Shown one piece after another: positions 15,852 through 26,864 of a stretch of DNA of 64,000 nt (positions within the stretch are counted from its first letter, which is position 1; each line of letters begins with the position of its first letter). This DNA is from Bacillota bacterium (GTDB lineage Bacteria; Bacillota; Clostridia; Acetivibrionales; DSM-1351). The notes beneath the pieces were generated by a model. That model did no database searches, had not been told where the DNA came from, and saw nothing but the letters and a program-made list of their open reading frames with translations. Location of the stretch: contig JAEYHZ010000036.1 in the NCBI GenBank assembly GCA_023409265.1, forward strand, positions 186,001-250,000, in the 5' to 3' direction. The position numbers were made by a program, and so were the translations under genes.

Positions 15852-18800
15852 AATTTCCTCCCTTCCCAAGCTGCTGCTTGTCTTTTCCCTTAGCTTCTAC
15901 AATGTCTATCAACGCCTTTTTGCATTCCATCAGCAATGCAAGTATAGTTTCCTTTTTGTATTCCCTGGCATTATACTCCACCTTAATCTTTAGCTTGCCT
16001 TCCCAAATAGAACCTTCAATAACAAACACATATTCCCTGTCGGAATACGGGCTTTTCTCAGGTACTGTTTTTAAAGCAGAAATCATATCATCCTCTTCTG
16101 CATCAGGCATTCCATATACACCCATATAATTAAAGAATATCTCGGGCTGTACTGAGTATTTTTTATCAGGGAATTTTATGGGATTGGTAATAAACCTTAA
16201 AATGTCATATCCAACTCCCTGATTAGGAATTTCTGAAAGCTCTTTCCAGACATTTTCCACCTTGCCTTCTATAGGGAGATTACGAGCTGTGTCAAGCACA
16301 AATGGATAGGATATGCTTAACCACCCCACTGTTCTGGATAAATCAAATGTACTGAATGGCAGATCACGCCCGTTTCCACACAATCTCAAATGAACCCTGT
16401 CAATACCGCCCCATCTGTCCAATGCCATTCCCAGTGCTGTAAGCAGTATGGTTTCGGCATTTACCTTGTACAACTTACACGACTCCTTGAGGAACCTGTC
16501 TGTTTCGGTCTCATCAAGCAATACCAGATGCTCATCGGCATTGTTGCTCAGACTCTGATCCTCACTAACGAAATCCTTTGGAAGCATGTTAACAGGAGTA
16601 CTGTCAATTTTATCCCAATATTCAATTTCACGTGTTATTTCCTTACTCATAGCATATTGGTTAATAAAATCCGCCCAGGTTGCAATCGAAACACCTTTTT
16701 CTGAAGCACCAACATCATGACCGCTGATTGCCTGAAAATATCCTGTTATTATGTCCTTTATAATGATGTGTATTGAGAATCCATCAATAATAAGATGGTG
16801 CATAGTACAATAAATATAATCTCCCTTGTCTGTTTTAAACAGAGCAAACCTTATAAGCGGGCCTTCTGCAAGGTCCATGCTTGAAATCAGTTTGTTAAGC
16901 TCCACAAGCATTGCTTCCCTGGAAGCTTCAGTTGCTGTCATATGATAAACAAACAAATCCTCACGAATTTCATCACAGTTTTTAAGATATTGGACATATC
17001 TTCCGTCTTCATACCTGAATACCAATCTGAGTGCGTCATGCTGCCGCATTACCTTTAGAATAACTTTTCTCAGTATATTCTCATCGATTCCATCCTTCAT
17101 ATAAATTGGAATAGATTCGTTCCAGTGATTCATCTTGTTAAAGTTTCTGGAAAAGAAACATCTTTGAACAGGCAGTAATCCAACTTTAGTAGTATCTTTT
17201 CGAGACATTTCATCCTTTACATCCTCTTTAATCAGATTATCCATATTATCAAGCTTATCGAGACTATCAGCTTCATGACCAAGTTTGCCGCTTATAAACT
17301 CGGCCAGCTGGCTTACTGAAGGATAAGTAAAAATGTCAGAAATACTGATCACTTCGGGAAACTCCTTATCAATCTCCTTAAGTAATTGAGTAGCAAGAAT
17401 GGAATCTCCGCCCATGTCGTGGAAATTTTCATACACATCAATTTCCTTTATTCCAAGAACAGAACCCCATATCAGCGCCAGTTTGTTTTCCAGACTATTG
17501 CTGCTGTTATTGCTTACTACACCATTTATTACTGTCTGAGTATTTGAATTTTTAACTTCAGCTTGGTGCTTTGTCTTATCAAGCAGATACTTATTTATTG
17601 AAGTCTTTATTCTACCTGATAGCTTTATGGGCAGGCTGTCAGCTACGCTGGAAAGATACGGAATATTTAGCTCTCCGGTGTATACTACCGGTTTGTCACT
17701 TCTTAATGCATCTTCAAAAATGCTTAAAGCTTTTGAGGTTGTTAAGGATCTGAACGGGAAATTATCGTCGGTCGCATTTTTGTCAACAGCCATGCCTGTC
17801 TCCTTCCAGCCGGGCCAATTGATTGAGATAGTACGTTTACCTGCCTTGTTTCTAAACTGTGCAAATGAATTCAGATAAGTATTGGCAGCAGTGTAATCAC
17901 CTTGTCCCACACCTCCTGTAACTGATGTCATTGAAGAAAACAATACAAAAAAGTCCAGTTTATCGTCAATGGTTAACCTGTCAAGAATTAGCGTTCCATT
18001 TATTTTAGGTGCGATAACGCGACCGAATACATCAGAATCCTTTATCACTAAAAATCCATCTCCGGCTGCACCGGCAGCGTGAATAATCCCGTTAATACGC
18101 CCGAACCTCTTTCTTAGCGAATCAAGCGCTTCTTTTGTTTCTTCCTCATTTGATATGTCAGCATTGCAGCAAACTACTTTTGAGCCGGATTCCTCAATAT
18201 TTCTTATTATTCTGAGTTTGTTGCACAGTTTTATATTGCTGTTCTTTTCCAATATATCGTCCCATAGGTTGGCATCCGGCAGTTTTGAACGGTTGATCAA
18301 AGCTAAATTTACATTACCTTTTTCAGAAATATATCTCGCAATTTCAAGGCCTAAACCACCTGCTCCACCGGTTATGACATATACTCCCTCATTTTTTATA
18401 TTCAGTTCAGTTTGAGATGTATTTAATTCCGCAATTGAAAATTCGGGAATATATCTGTTACCTTTTCTATAAGCTACCTTTTGGTCTTTACAATCTGATA
18501 TGACTTCATTTATTATATTGTCCAAAGCAGTAGCATCGTCAAAGTCAATACACTTCAATTTAAGTTTCAGGTTCTCCTGGGCAACAACCTTTCCAAGTCC
18601 GAAGAAAGCAGCATTATGGGGATTAATCAATGAATCCTCCTCTGTAATTTGTTCAGCATTTTTTGATAACAGATCAATACTTATTTCATTGTTATATTTG
18701 TTGGCTGCAAGCGCTTTTGACAGATAAAACAGACTATATATCCCTCTATTTTGCACATCATCACAGCTTCTTTCAAAAGCAGGAGCACTTATTGTATCGG

Positions 18801-21800
18801 AATGGCTTACAGTGGATAGATGGACGATCTTATTAATATCCCTGGTCTTTAGTTCAGCCATAAGCTTAAGATAGTCTTCCTCGGTGCCTGAAATTATGTA
18901 AGAGCTTTGACTGTTTTTTTGATATCCGGAACCGAAGGTTACTTCAATGACCTCACTTAAAATACTTCCTTTCAAACCGGTTATAATTACATCGGATGCT
19001 CCGGTATCATCCCTGAATACCAAAGCGGTTTCCCAATCAGGCTTTTTTGCCTGTTTATCCAAACTTTCAACTATCCAGCTCATGTCATAATATGAGGCTG
19101 CATTTTTATCAATATCCTGAAAACTCTTCTCAGCATCACGGACCATTTTAATAGTATAATTATTTACTTCTGCAAAAACCTTGCCGCTTTCGTCTATAAG
19201 CCATATGTCGAAAGAAAAGGTTTCTACGCTGTTGTTGGAGTTGTTAAGTTTTGTGATGTAGCTGTAGATTTTTCCCGGCATCCTGTCATAAAGCTTCATA
19301 CTGTGATATGACAGTGGAAGATACAGAGCATCGTTTCCGATACCATGCATGATCATATTGGCTGCGTTATCCATTAATGCAGGATGCAGACTGTACCTGA
19401 GAGCAGCCTCCGAAAGAGACTGATCAATTTCAAGCTTTACCAATAAAGAATTATCGCCAATATAAATCCTTTCAACATTGTCCCAGGTAGTTCCAAATTT
19501 AATAGGTGACTCGGTTGTGCTTAACTTAATGGTTTTTTCTCCATTCCCGCACTCATTTTTCAGTTGGGAAATATCAAAATCCTTATTAGCCTTTTCCTCC
19601 AGCATAAAGATTTTTCCTTCGGAATGTGTAACCCATACCTGATGGTCAGGATCCTCTGAATTCTGCTTGCTTACAACAGCAAATCTCAAATAATCCTTCT
19701 CATTGATTACAATTGTCTGTACTTCTTTAACTTCACCATCATTTACCAGCATGGGGGAAACAAAAACCAAATCCCGCAGTTCCACCGGACTGTTTCCGTA
19801 ATACGCTCTGGCAGCTTCTCTCGCCATTTCAAGGTATGTAGTTCCCGGTAAAATACTCCTTCCGTTTATTCGGTGTTCGTTTAATTCCCAATGCCTGGTA
19901 TTATCAAAGTATGTAATGAAAATCTGTCTATCAAAGGAATCTGCTAGAAGATTGTCAAACAAAGGATGACTAATTGATTTTTCATTTACTGATTGACTAT
20001 CTCCGTTCATGGCTTTTGGCTCTGCCCAGAAGCGAATTCTTTCAAGGGGATAAACAGGTATACTTACTTTGTTTACTTGCTGTCCTTTATATAACATATC
20101 CCAGTCAATACTTCCGCCCTCAACATATAATTTACATGTCTCATTACATAGATTTGTATTATCACCCTTATGCTCCAGCAGCTCCTGTATTTTGAGTTTC
20201 GCTTCAGCCGAGATTTTCCATTTATGGCTTTCGGTAATTTCCCATGCTTCTTTTACCTTTTTGCTTTCAGGTACTATTTTGTGCTCATTATAATAAATAC
20301 CTTGCCTGTTTAAGTTAGCAAAATCAGTTCTGCTTACATGTAGCAGCTTTTCTTTAAAATCCTCAAAATCCTTAAGCACAAAAGCAAGTCTGCAGGTAAA
20401 ATGGCCTCTGCCTGTATTGGCAGTGTAGCAAATGTCTGCTAAATCTGTAATTCCTCCCTTAATAATAAATTCAATATATTTGTTGACCAGGTTCTTTAAA
20501 ACCATTTCACTTCTTGCTGATAAAGCAAGAATATGCCTGGGTTTATCCTTCGAAATTGTAAAGCCCTTGTTTTTTGGTCTTTCAGGGGCTTCTTCCAGAA
20601 CAATGTGGCAATTCGTACCGCTGAAGCCAAATGAGCTGACTCCTGCTCTTCTGGGTGAAGCACCTGTATCCCATTTTGTCAGTTGATTATTTACATACAC
20701 AGGACAGCTGCAGAAATCAATGTATGGATTGGGCAGCTCAAAATTAATGGTGGCAGGCAGCATTTTGTGTTTTAAAGAAAGAACTACTTTAATAACCGAA
20801 GCCATACCTGATGCAGCCACCAGATGACCAAAATTGGTCTTTACAGAACCTATGCCGCAAAATTGATTTTTATTGGTATATCTTCTGAACGCATTTGTAA
20901 GCCCTTTTATTTCAATAGGATCTCCGAGAATTGTTCCTGTTCCATGAGCCTCAATATAGGAAATGGTTTCTGGATTGATTTTTGCTTCCTCCCACGCACT
21001 TATGATAACCGCTTCCTGGGCCTCGGCATTTGGTGCCGTTATTCCGTTGGAAGCACCATCATTATTAAGTGCACTCCCCTTTATAACAGCATGGATATTA
21101 TCCCCATCAGCAAGGGCTTTGCTTAATTTCTTCAAAAACAATATTCCTACACCTTCACCCCAAACAGTACCATTAGCACTTTTGTCAAAAGTCCGGACGT
21201 TGGAGTCAGCAGACTCCACCATGTCCATGGAACTCTTTTGTCCCTGTATTGAGGGCAAGTAAGTCAGATGGATACCGCCCGAGATTGCCATATCACAATC
21301 ACCCTGCTGCAGAGAACGGCAAGCCATATGAGTGGCTGTCAGTCCTGAAGAGCATGCAGTATCTACAACAAGACTTGGGCCGTGCAAATTGAATATATAC
21401 TGAATTCTTGAGGCCATAATACCTGCCCATGAGCCTGTCAGGTGCATTTGATCGGGTTCTGAGATATACTGGTACAGCGAACCGGCTGTATGATCACGGC
21501 CTGCAAATACACCGGTTTTTGTACCGACAATTTTATCTCCTCCGTAACCTGCATCTTCTATTGCTTCCCAGGCCGTCTCAAGAAACAGCCTCTGCAGTGG
21601 CTCCATAAACTTTGCTTCCCGTGGTGGAATTCTGAAGAAGCCGGCGTCAAATTTATCAATCTCATTCAAATAACCACCCTTTGAGAACTTGTCATCCAGG
21701 TCGGTCTCTTCAGGAATTACCATATCAAGCATATATTTTGTAAATATCTTATTCTTATAATATTGGGAGCTTTGGTCCCTTCTTTGCTTGGAGGGTTCCT

Positions 21801-22014
21801 TGATACTGTTGATACCGGATTTAAGATTACTCCAGTATTCATCCACATTGTTTGCATCCGGGAACCTACATGCCATCCCTATAATTGCAATATCTTCGTG
21901 TACTGTTTCAGGAGTATTTTTTTCCATAAGCTCGGTCAACATTTTCTTGGTTTCTTCCTGAGTGAGCTTTTTGGATTCAAACTCTTTTAAGATGTAACTC
22001 TTTACTGATTCCAT
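15838..22014 (-). CDS. AT-less PKS: KS-DH-KR-ACP with terminal epimerase-like (condensation-fold) domain
   Basis: The protein has 2058 residues. After a helical linker comes KS (about 40-465; DTACSS, EAHGTGT, KTNFGH all intact), a KS-adjacent linker without any AT, DH (about 680-940; HRINGRSILP and HPALMDNA), KR (about 1080-1420; TGGAGGLG, Tyr in GQGDYTAAN) and ACP (DMGGDSI, Ser near 1533). The last 440 residues are an NRPS epimerization-type domain: LLPVQRCFF, HHLIIDG, DLSRTVGWLSISYP, FNYMGVYG. The epimerase Glu motif EGHGR is changed to LCGNGR, so epimerisation is unlikely and a PKS carrier offers no aminoacyl substrate; chain release or ester/amide formation is possible. Malonyl units must come from the discrete AT at 26865. 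The start overlaps the previous stop as TAATG. Confidence 0.9.
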   Translation of the reverse strand: MESVKSYILKEFESKKLTQEETKKMLTELMEKNTPETVHEDIAIIGMACRFPDANNVDEYWSNLKSGINSIKEPSKQRRDQSSQYYKNKIFTKYMLDMVIPEETDLDDKFSKGGYLNEIDKFDAGFFRIPPREAKFMEPLQRLFLETAWEAIEDAGYGGDKIVGTKTGVFAGRDHTAGSLYQYISEPDQMHLTGSWAGIMASRIQYIFNLHGPSLVVDTACSSGLTATHMACRSLQQGDCDMAISGGIHLTYLPSIQGQKSSMDMVESADSNVRTFDKSANGTVWGEGVGILFLKKLSKALADGDNIHAVIKGSALNNDGASNGITAPNAEAQEAVIISAWEEAKINPETISYIEAHGTGTILGDPIEIKGLTNAFRRYTNKNQFCGIGSVKTNFGHLVAASGMASVIKVVLSLKHKMLPATINFELPNPYIDFCSCPVYVNNQLTKWDTGASPRRAGVSSFGFSGTNCHIVLEEAPERPKNKGFTISKDKPRHILALSARSEMVLKNLVNKYIEFIIKGGITDLADICYTANTGRGHFTCRLAFVLKDFEDFKEKLLHVSRTDFANLNRQGIYYNEHKIVPESKKVKEAWEITESHKWKISAEAKLKIQELLEHKGDNTNLCNETCKLYVEGGSIDWDMLYKGQQVNKVSIPVYPLERIRFWAEPKAMNGDSQSVNEKSISHPLFDNLLADSFDRQIFITYFDNTRHWELNEHRINGRSILPGTTYLEMAREAARAYYGNSPVELRDLVFVSPMLVNDGEVKEVQTIVINEKDYLRFAVVSKQNSEDPDHQVWVTHSEGKIFMLEEKANKDFDISQLKNECGNGEKTIKLSTTESPIKFGTTWDNVERIYIGDNSLLVKLEIDQSLSEAALRYSLHPALMDNAANMIMHGIGNDALYLPLSYHSMKLYDRMPGKIYSYITKLNNSNNSVETFSFDIWLIDESGKVFAEVNNYTIKMVRDAEKSFQDIDKNAASYYDMSWIVESLDKQAKKPDWETALVFRDDTGASDVIITGLKGSILSEVIEVTFGSGYQKNSQSSYIISGTEEDYLKLMAELKTRDINKIVHLSTVSHSDTISAPAFERSCDDVQNRGIYSLFYLSKALAANKYNNEISIDLLSKNAEQITEEDSLINPHNAAFFGLGKVVAQENLKLKLKCIDFDDATALDNIINEVISDCKDQKVAYRKGNRYIPEFSIAELNTSQTELNIKNEGVYVITGGAGGLGLEIARYISEKGNVNLALINRSKLPDANLWDDILEKNSNIKLCNKLRIIRNIEESGSKVVCCNADISNEEETKEALDSLRKRFGRINGIIHAAGAAGDGFLVIKDSDVFGRVIAPKINGTLILDRLTIDDKLDFFVLFSSMTSVTGGVGQGDYTAANTYLNSFAQFRNKAGKRTISINWPGWKETGMAVDKNATDDNFPFRSLTTSKALSIFEDALRSDKPVVYTGELNIPYLSSVADSLPIKLSGRIKTSINKYLLDKTKHQAEVKNSNTQTVINGVVSNNSSNSLENKLALIWGSVLGIKEIDVYENFHDMGGDSILATQLLKEIDKEFPEVISISDIFTYPSVSQLAEFISGKLGHEADSLDKLDNMDNLIKEDVKDEMSRKDTTKVGLLPVQRCFFSRNFNKMNHWNESIPIYMKDGIDENILRKVILKVMRQHDALRLVFRYEDGRYVQYLKNCDEIREDLFVYHMTATEASREAMLVELNKLISSMDLAEGPLIRFALFKTDKGDYIYCTMHHLIIDGFSIHIIIKDIITGYFQAISGHDVGASEKGVSIATWADFINQYAMSKEITREIEYWDKIDSTPVNMLPKDFVSEDQSLSNNADEHLVLLDETETDRFLKESCKLYKVNAETILLTALGMALDRWGGIDRVHLRLCGNGRDLPFSTFDLSRTVGWLSISYPFVLDTARNLPIEGKVENVWKELSEIPNQGVGYDILRFITNPIKFPDKKYSVQPEIFFNYMGVYGMPDAEEDDMISALKTVPEKSPYSDREYVFVIEGSIWEGKLKIKVEYNAREYKKETILALLMECKKALIDIVEAKGKDKQQLGKGGNYEAI

Positions 22015-25000
22015 TATTTTTTCTCCCCCAATCCTAATAGTTTATCTGCCTCAACTGCAGAAATTTCACCCCTGGCCATCCTGCCTAAGATTGCATCTAT
22101 ATCAGTTTCGCTGCCAGTCTCAAGAACGTTCTCATGAATTGATGTACCTTTGCGTTCAGATTTACTTTTAATATAATTTGACATATCGGATATGGTTGGA
22201 TATGTGAAAATATCCGATATATCTATAACACCTTCAAAATCCTTTTCCAATTCCTTCAATAGTCTTGTCGCCCTGACAGAATCTCCTCCCAGATCATAAA
22301 AATTATCACTGACGTCAATTTCTCTTACACCCAGGACATTTCCCCAGGCTTCGGCAAGTTTGTGTTCAACATCTGTTCCGTTTCCATTGTCAGTACCGGA
22401 CAAAGCCACGCCCTGCCTTGAACTGTCGGATATTTTCAACTTTTTGCCAGTCGTCTGCTTTTCCTTGATTTTTGAGATGGTTTTATCAATGTTTTCAGAA
22501 ACAGCCATAGGTAAAGCCTTGACGGAAGAGGCTATAACATCATAATTTAATTCTGCAGGAATAACTCTGGATACAGAGCTTCCAAGAAGTTCGTCCAGTG
22601 CCTGGAGGGCTGTATAATTTGTAATCCCTCTGAACAAACCGGTATCTGCAACACCAAAATCAACAGCCATGCCGGTTTCTTTCCATTGAGGCCAATTGAT
22701 GGACAGTGTTCTTCTTCCTGTTTTATTTCTGTAAACAGCATAGGAATCAAGATATGCGTTGGCAGCAGTATAATCACCCTGACCTTCTGCACCGAATATT
22801 GACGAAATTGATGAAAACAGTACGAAGAAGTCAAGCTGATCCTTCACGGTCAGATTATTCAATATCCAGGTACCATATACTTTAGGAGATAAAACACTTT
22901 CAAATACTGAGGCATCCTTTCTGATAAGGAAGCCATCTCCGGCTATTCCGGCACAGTGGATTATACCGTCTAACTTTTGGAATCTTTGCCTGATATCCCT
23001 CAATACATAATCGGTTTTCTCCATATGGGAAATATCCGCACTGTAAACAATAACTTCGGAGCCGGCAGCCTCTATAGCCCTGATACCGGCTATACTTCTG
23101 CAAAGTTTTTTGTCTTCTGCTTTCTCCAGTATCTCATCCCATTTTTCAACCTCGGGTAATTTTGAGCGGTTGACCAAACACAGCTTCACTTTGTTTTTCT
23201 GTGACAGGTATTTAGCAATTTCAAGTCCAATACCGCCAAGTCCGCCGGTTACCAAATAAACACCGTTTTCCTTGATTTTCACTTCATTCCCGGTCAATTC
23301 ATTATTTTCAGCTTCCCTGAACTCTTCAACATATCTGTTTCCGTCTCGATATGCTGTAAGATAAAAATGCTCGTTTGCTTCCGATTCAGAGAGAATATCC
23401 TGGGCCGAGGTATTTTCATCGATATCAATGCATCTTACTCTCAGTTTTGGATATTCCTCAGAGATTACTCTGCCAAGCCCGAAGAGGGCTGCAGCGTTTG
23501 GGTTTATACGCTTTTCTCCAATGGTAACTTCGTTAACCAGATCTGAAATCAAATAAATTTCAGTATTTTCATTTTTTCCGTTGTTGAGCATAGCACGGGT
23601 CAAATAGAAGGCACTAAGGACTCCCCTGTTAAGTTCGGCTTTCAGGTCATCAATTTCTGTAATTTCCTTATCATAATTCATAGAGGAAAAATGATAAATA
23701 CGGGAAATTGTACTGCCTTTAACAGCCCTTATCAGCTTGTCATAATCCTCCTGGCTGCTTCCCACCATATATGCCTCATCGCTTATTTTGCTGAAATGGT
23801 CTCCAGGCTCAACTTGAATAACTTTCTTATTTAAATTGACAAGCTTTTCTGAAAGCTCCCCGGAGAATCCGCGTAAATCCTTGAAAATCAGGTTGACCCC
23901 GCTGTACGAATTGCTTTTTATCTCACTTATGGCTTTCCTTGTCCAGCCAATTTTATAAATACTGTTACGGTCTACTGCCAGCTTTTTGAGCTCGGTCCGG
24001 TGAACCTTTTTTATTGTGAAGCCTTCTATTTCCACAAGAACCTTACCGGCTTCATCCAGAATTGTTATGTCGAATGCCGCAGTTTCCGGGTTTTCAACAT
24101 CAACAGAACGCATTCTCAAATAACTGTAGATGACCGCCGGAGTAGTTCCCCAAATTTTGATTTTTTTAAAGGAAAGGGGCAGATACAGTCCGTTTCCTAT
24201 GCTGTGATTTGCCATGTTAACAGCGCTGTCCATCAAAGCAGGATGTAATAAATAATCCTTTAGATCACCCGCATATACTTCAGGTAATTCCAGATAGGCA
24301 AGAGCTTCATTTACTCCCATATATATTTTCTTCATGTTCTTAAATCTTGGCCCGCCATCAACTCCATCGGTCTCTATATTCCTGTAATCGATTATTTTAA
24401 CTTCTCCCAGGGTTTTAATAATTTCTGACAGGGCATATTCAGACGGCTGATTATTTTCGATGTTTTTACAAATTACTCCTTCAGCGTGCTTTATCCAGTT
24501 TTTTGATTCAGCTTCTCTGCTTATAACCTCAAATTCAATGAAATCCACTTTATTTCTAACTACAGTCTGAACTGTTCTATGTTCATCGCCATTTACAATG
24601 AGGGGGGATAAAAATATAATATTTTTAAGTTCAATGGCTGCACTCCGGTAATACTGATTGCCGATTTCCCTTGCCAGCTCCAGATAAGTAGTACCCGGAA
24701 CAACACAACTGCCGGCTACACGGTGTTCCTTCAGTACCCAATGCTTGTCCACACTGTATACAGTTTCATAAATGTCGGCATCCATAGATTCAATAATGCG
24801 GCTTTCAAGTAGTGGATGCAGTATTTCCTTTTTCTCAGCTAAATCAGATTGCTTTGCTAAATGAGATTTCTTTGGTCCTGGTTCAGATACCCAGCATCTC
24901 TTGCGTTCAAACGGATATACAGGCAGAAGGACTTTTTTTCTGGAACCGCCTTTATATAACTCCTCCCAGCAAGCCTGACCTCCATGCACGTAAATACTGC

Positions 25001-26825
25001 ATAATTGCTCCAAACCTGCTTGACTTCCTTCGGACTGAAGCTCTCTTATGCATGAAACCGCAGCCTGGGTAAGTTCCCTGATATCCTTTGAAGTTACATC
25101 AAAATCAGTTTTTTTCTGTTCAGCTGAAGTAACAATTCTATGCTTACCGAAAAACACATCCTTTTCAGGATTATTACCAAGGCCTTTATTGATCAGCTCA
25201 TTCAGCCTTTCCTGTAATTCGGACTTGCTGCTGATAATCAACGCAAGTCTGTAATTGTAATGCCCCCTGCAGGTATCCGCAGTATGGCAGATATCTTCAA
25301 GGTCCGATTGCATGCCGGCTTCAGAGTTTAAGAAACTTTGGTAGTTTTTAATCAAATCCATTAACGCATTTTCACTCTTTGCAGATAATGCAATTACCTG
25401 TTGCCTGTTTTCTCCTTTGCTCTTCTTACCTTCCAAAGTCCTGTTTTCTTCCACAAATTCCTCTAAAATCAAATGGCAGTTGGTACCGCTCAAACCAAAG
25501 GAGCTTATGCCGCAGCGCATGGGATATGCTTTTTCCTTCCACTTGACAAGCCTGTCATTCACATATACAGGTGAGCCTGTAAAATCGATTTTCCTGTTTG
25601 GTTTTTTAAAATGCAGCGTGGGAGGAATTTCTCTGTGCTCAATTGCCATTACGGCTTTAGCCAGACCCAGTATTCCGGCGGCATGGTCGGGATGTCCCAT
25701 ATTTGATTTAACCGAACCTATTGCACAGAACTGCTTCCTTCTGGTATATTTTTCAAAGGCCATGCTTATTCCCTCAATTTCAATGGGGTCACCAAGCTTT
25801 GTACCTGTTCCGTGAGCCTCGATAAAGGAGATTGTTTCAGGATTGATGCCGGCATCCTTCCAGGCTCTGATAATAACGTCCTCCTGAGCCGCTGAGTTGG
25901 GTGCGGTTATACCGACAGAAGCTCCATCCTGATTTAATGCACTTCCTTTGATAATTGCGTGAATATGGTCATTGTCTTCCAAAGCCTTCTTCAGCGGCTT
26001 AAGCACAACAACTGCCACGCCCTCGCCAAAGCCTGTACCGTCCGAGGTGTCGTCAAAAGTCTTGGCCCTGCCTTCCGAGGCTTCTATTCCCAGGCCTTCT
26101 TCCAGCCCCTTGACGGGCAGCAGGTTAACTTTTATTCCTCCCGCTATGGCAAGCTCGCATTCACCATTCCTGATGCCCTGGCATGCCAGGTGTACAGCTG
26201 TAAGCGCTGATGAGCATGCCGTATCCACAGTGATACTGGGACCTTTCAGGTCTAAAATGTAGGCTATCCTGCTTGCTATTATGGACTTTATATTACCAGG
26301 CAGCGCAAGGTCGGTGGCGGTGGGTTCACATTCCCTGATAAGGTTTGCATAGCTTTCTCCAAAATCAGAGCTGAAACCTACATATATGCCTGTTCGTGAA
26401 CCCGTAAGCTTACCCCCTCCATAGCCTGCTGCTTCAACGGCCTTCCAGGTCTCCTCTAGAAATATTCTCTGGTTTGGGTCCATCAAAGCAGCCTCTTTGG
26501 GTGAAAGTTTGAAAAATCCATAGTCAAACTTGTCCACTTCATCAAAATAAGCACCCTCATAATATTGAATTTCTTCAGGACCAATCCCTCTGCCTGTCAA
26601 AATCCGGTCTGCATCTGCCCTGCGGTATTCAGGGAATTCTTTGACACAATCCCGTCCCTGTCTCAGGTTTTCCCAGAATTCATCAACCGTTGAAGCAGAG
26701 GGGAATCTTCCTGCAATACCAATAATGGCAATGTCCCTTTTGGAAATACTGTTTATTTTTTCTTCCTTATTCTCTTTTATGTCAGATAACCTGACAGCTT
26801 TTAAATCCAGACTTTTATTTGCCAT
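22014..26825 (-). CDS. AT-less PKS module: KS-DH-KR-ACP
   Basis: The protein has 1603 residues. KS (about 28-455) keeps DTACSS, EAHGTGT and KSNMGH. The KS-DH linker has the usual AT-less flavour (DLEDICHTADTCRGHYNYRL). DH (about 665-920) has HRVAGSCVVP and HPALMDSA, KR (about 1080-1440) has TGGLGGIG and the GQGDYTAAN Tyr, and ACP has DLGGDSV (Ser near 1510). It would add one malonyl unit and reduce it to an enoyl thioester; no ER is present. The C-terminal tail (AILGRMARGEISAVEADKLL) may be a docking helix for the next PKS, whose start overlaps its stop by one base. GGAGG precedes the ATG. Loading needs the discrete AT encoded just upstream. Confidence 0.9.
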   Translation of the reverse strand: MANKSLDLKAVRLSDIKENKEEKINSISKRDIAIIGIAGRFPSASTVDEFWENLRQGRDCVKEFPEYRRADADRILTGRGIGPEEIQYYEGAYFDEVDKFDYGFFKLSPKEAALMDPNQRIFLEETWKAVEAAGYGGGKLTGSRTGIYVGFSSDFGESYANLIRECEPTATDLALPGNIKSIIASRIAYILDLKGPSITVDTACSSALTAVHLACQGIRNGECELAIAGGIKVNLLPVKGLEEGLGIEASEGRAKTFDDTSDGTGFGEGVAVVVLKPLKKALEDNDHIHAIIKGSALNQDGASVGITAPNSAAQEDVIIRAWKDAGINPETISFIEAHGTGTKLGDPIEIEGISMAFEKYTRRKQFCAIGSVKSNMGHPDHAAGILGLAKAVMAIEHREIPPTLHFKKPNRKIDFTGSPVYVNDRLVKWKEKAYPMRCGISSFGLSGTNCHLILEEFVEENRTLEGKKSKGENRQQVIALSAKSENALMDLIKNYQSFLNSEAGMQSDLEDICHTADTCRGHYNYRLALIISSKSELQERLNELINKGLGNNPEKDVFFGKHRIVTSAEQKKTDFDVTSKDIRELTQAAVSCIRELQSEGSQAGLEQLCSIYVHGGQACWEELYKGGSRKKVLLPVYPFERKRCWVSEPGPKKSHLAKQSDLAEKKEILHPLLESRIIESMDADIYETVYSVDKHWVLKEHRVAGSCVVPGTTYLELAREIGNQYYRSAAIELKNIIFLSPLIVNGDEHRTVQTVVRNKVDFIEFEVISREAESKNWIKHAEGVICKNIENNQPSEYALSEIIKTLGEVKIIDYRNIETDGVDGGPRFKNMKKIYMGVNEALAYLELPEVYAGDLKDYLLHPALMDSAVNMANHSIGNGLYLPLSFKKIKIWGTTPAVIYSYLRMRSVDVENPETAAFDITILDEAGKVLVEIEGFTIKKVHRTELKKLAVDRNSIYKIGWTRKAISEIKSNSYSGVNLIFKDLRGFSGELSEKLVNLNKKVIQVEPGDHFSKISDEAYMVGSSQEDYDKLIRAVKGSTISRIYHFSSMNYDKEITEIDDLKAELNRGVLSAFYLTRAMLNNGKNENTEIYLISDLVNEVTIGEKRINPNAAALFGLGRVISEEYPKLRVRCIDIDENTSAQDILSESEANEHFYLTAYRDGNRYVEEFREAENNELTGNEVKIKENGVYLVTGGLGGIGLEIAKYLSQKNKVKLCLVNRSKLPEVEKWDEILEKAEDKKLCRSIAGIRAIEAAGSEVIVYSADISHMEKTDYVLRDIRQRFQKLDGIIHCAGIAGDGFLIRKDASVFESVLSPKVYGTWILNNLTVKDQLDFFVLFSSISSIFGAEGQGDYTAANAYLDSYAVYRNKTGRRTLSINWPQWKETGMAVDFGVADTGLFRGITNYTALQALDELLGSSVSRVIPAELNYDVIASSVKALPMAVSENIDKTISKIKEKQTTGKKLKISDSSRQGVALSGTDNGNGTDVEHKLAEAWGNVLGVREIDVSDNFYDLGGDSVRATRLLKELEKDFEGVIDISDIFTYPTISDMSNYIKSKSERKGTSIHENVLETGSETDIDAILGRMARGEISAVEADKLLGLGEKK

Positions 26826-26864
26826 TTGACAACCTCCATTGCACAGCGCAGCTGTTTCTTGAAT

